DNA from: RGIG5057 sp036653755
GTDB lineage: Bacteria > Bacillota > Clostridia > TANB77 > CAG-465
DNA: 6,237 nucleotides
Direction: 5' to 3'
Assembly (NCBI GenBank): GCA_036653755.1
Contig: JAVVTJ010000055.1
Location: 1-6,237 of the forward strand
Below the pieces are notes generated by a model. It saw only the letters and a program-made list of their open reading frames with translations. It was not told the origin of the DNA and made no database searches. Positions 5,509 to 6,237 of the stretch are shown here, one piece after another (the first letter of the stretch is position 1; every line of letters starts with the position of its first letter). Both the position numbers and the translations under genes were made by a program.

Positions 5509-6069
5509 TTATTTATTTGTTTTTTTAGTAACATCTTCTATTTGAATTTCACTAGTACAAAAAGGACACCTTGTTGCTTGTACATCTATTTTACTTCTAC
5601 AATATTTGCAAACTTTTGTTGTAGCATTTAAATTATCTGTAACACCTTTTTCATTAGACTTTCTAACTTTTGAAATATATTTAAATACTATAAATAAAAT
5701 AATAGAAATTATAAAAAAATTAAGAACTGCATTTAAAATTGCTCCATAACTAATTACAATTGCCCCTACTTCTTTAGCAGCAGCTAATGAAGCATATCTT
5801 TTTCCATCGAGAGCTATAAATAATGTACTTAAATCCACTTTATTAGTAATAAGACTAATAATTGGTGTTATTAAATTTATAACTAATGCATTAATTATAT
5901 TTGTAAAAGCTGAACCTATAGTAACACCTATTGCTAAATCAATTACATTACCTTTTACAGCAAAACTTTTATAATCTTCAATTGTTTTTTGTGCTTTTGC
6001 TTTTGATTTTGCTTTATTTTCTATTAATATTTTTTTCTTTTTTTCAATCATTTCTTCATTATTTTCCAT
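5509..6069 (-). CDS. mscL: Large-conductance mechanosensitive channel MscL with C-terminal zinc ribbon
   Basis: The protein has 186 residues from the ATG at 6069, longer than the usual 120-150. Residues 1-33 are a Lys/Glu-rich cytoplasmic extension. The channel core follows: YKSFAVKGNVIDLAIGVTIG (33-52) is the hallmark N-terminal amphipathic part and first membrane helix, to about 74; a periplasmic-type loop with LFIALDGKRY follows; the second membrane helix is at about 108-132 (YGAILNAVLNFFIISIILFI), then the KYISKVRK anchor. The C-terminal end carries CKYC (C154, C157) and CPFC (C168, C171), a zinc-ribbon pattern in place of the usual helical bundle. MscL opens under membrane tension to release solutes during hypo-osmotic shock. 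AGGTG lies 8 nt before the chosen ATG; an upstream in-frame ATG at 6117 would put the promoter inside the gene. It is a single gene convergent with the radical SAM operon. Confidence 0.95.
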   Translation of the reverse strand: MENNEEMIEKKKKILIENKAKSKAKAQKTIEDYKSFAVKGNVIDLAIGVTIGSAFTNIINALVINLITPIISLITNKVDLSTLFIALDGKRYASLAAAKEVGAIVISYGAILNAVLNFFIISIILFIVFKYISKVRKSNEKGVTDNLNATTKVCKYCRSKIDVQATRCPFCTSEIQIEDVTKKTNK

Positions 6070-6088
6070 AATATAATCACCTAATAAT

Positions 6089-6117
6089 ATTTTACTATAC
6101 ATATATGATAAAATCAA
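6089..6117 (-). promoter_or_regulatory. Possible mscL promoter
   Basis: On the minus strand TTGATT (6112-6117) and TAAAAT (6089-6094) are 17 nt apart. The start would fall near 6082, right at the ribosome binding site, giving a leader of only about 13 nt. The fit of the boxes is moderate; a promoter farther upstream is possible. Confidence 0.4.
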
Positions 6118-6220
6118 TTAAAATATAGAAATTTAAGCAAAAAAATAAAAATTGTCTGTTATCTATTGATTTATTATATAAAATCGGGAGTTTGACAGTT
6201 TTGTAACTCAATAATTGATA

Positions 6221-6237
6221 AAAGCATTGAAAATGCT
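6221..6237 (-). terminator. Hairpin at the right edge, possible terminator of a minus-strand gene outside the window
   Basis: AGCATT (6223-6228) and AATGCT (6232-6237) form a 6-bp stem with a 3-nt loop, and the left flank has extra A residues that could pair with T residues beyond the edge. Read on the minus strand, the stem is followed by TTT and A/T-rich sequence. The structure is cut by the window, so the call is tentative. Confidence 0.35.

Noticed and set aside
6070..6117. Longer mscL start at 6117
   Set aside because: The added residues do not look like MscL, and the ATG at 6069 has AGGTG at 8 nt. The extra stretch contains the likely promoter.
6190..6225. 36-nt segment starting GTTTGACAG and ending ATAAAAGC, reminiscent of a type II CRISPR repeat
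   Set aside because: There is only one copy, no spacer-repeat periodicity and no cas gene in the window; the end does not match the usual AAAC. Only the sequence beyond the right edge could revive the idea.

Overview
The window looks like chromosome from a very AT-rich, low-GC Gram-positive bacterium, most likely an uncultured member of the Clostridia. Supporting signs are the strong GGAGG-type ribosome binding sites, near-consensus sigma-A promoters, rplM-rpsI with its own promoter and leader, a tRNA gene with an encoded CCA, and A/T-ending codons. Tryptophan is encoded by TGG, so this is the standard code and not that of the TGA=Trp Mollicutes.

Layout. (1) 1-899, minus strand: the 5' part of a gene for an anchored surface protein. 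It has a prepilin-like N-terminal helix followed by fibronectin-III/Ig-like domains, and it runs off the left edge. (2) 900-1498: about 600 bases without an intact gene. It holds the upstream region of the surface gene, a frameshifted remnant that resembles the start of an IS4-type transposase, and a 9-bp inverted repeat. (3) 1499-1618, minus: a solitary tRNA-Lys(CUU) with a TTGACA-17-TATAAT promoter. (4) 1763-2770, minus: a complete ribosomal protein operon, made up of promoter, candidate L13 autoregulatory leader, rplM, rpsI and a 20-bp terminator hairpin. (5) 2861-5504, plus: a divergent two-gene operon with a consensus-like promoter. It encodes an HD-domain protein fused to a degenerate EAL domain, then a PflA-like radical SAM protein of the COG1313 type, and ends in a 15-bp terminator. 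(6) 5509-6117, minus: mscL with a C-terminal zinc ribbon. (7) The right edge holds a small hairpin that may terminate a gene beyond the window.

What the genes do together. Items 3 and 4 are translation housekeeping. The surface protein and MscL concern the envelope. The most unusual item is the HD-EAL protein. Its HD part resembles the HD and arm region of CCA-adding tRNA nucleotidyltransferases but has no nucleotidyltransferase head. Its C-terminal EAL domain has lost several metal-binding residues. It is probably cotranscribed with a radical SAM enzyme of unknown substrate. I see no phage, CRISPR array, toxin-antitoxin pair or intact mobile element. All similarity statements come from reading motifs and were not checked by database search.
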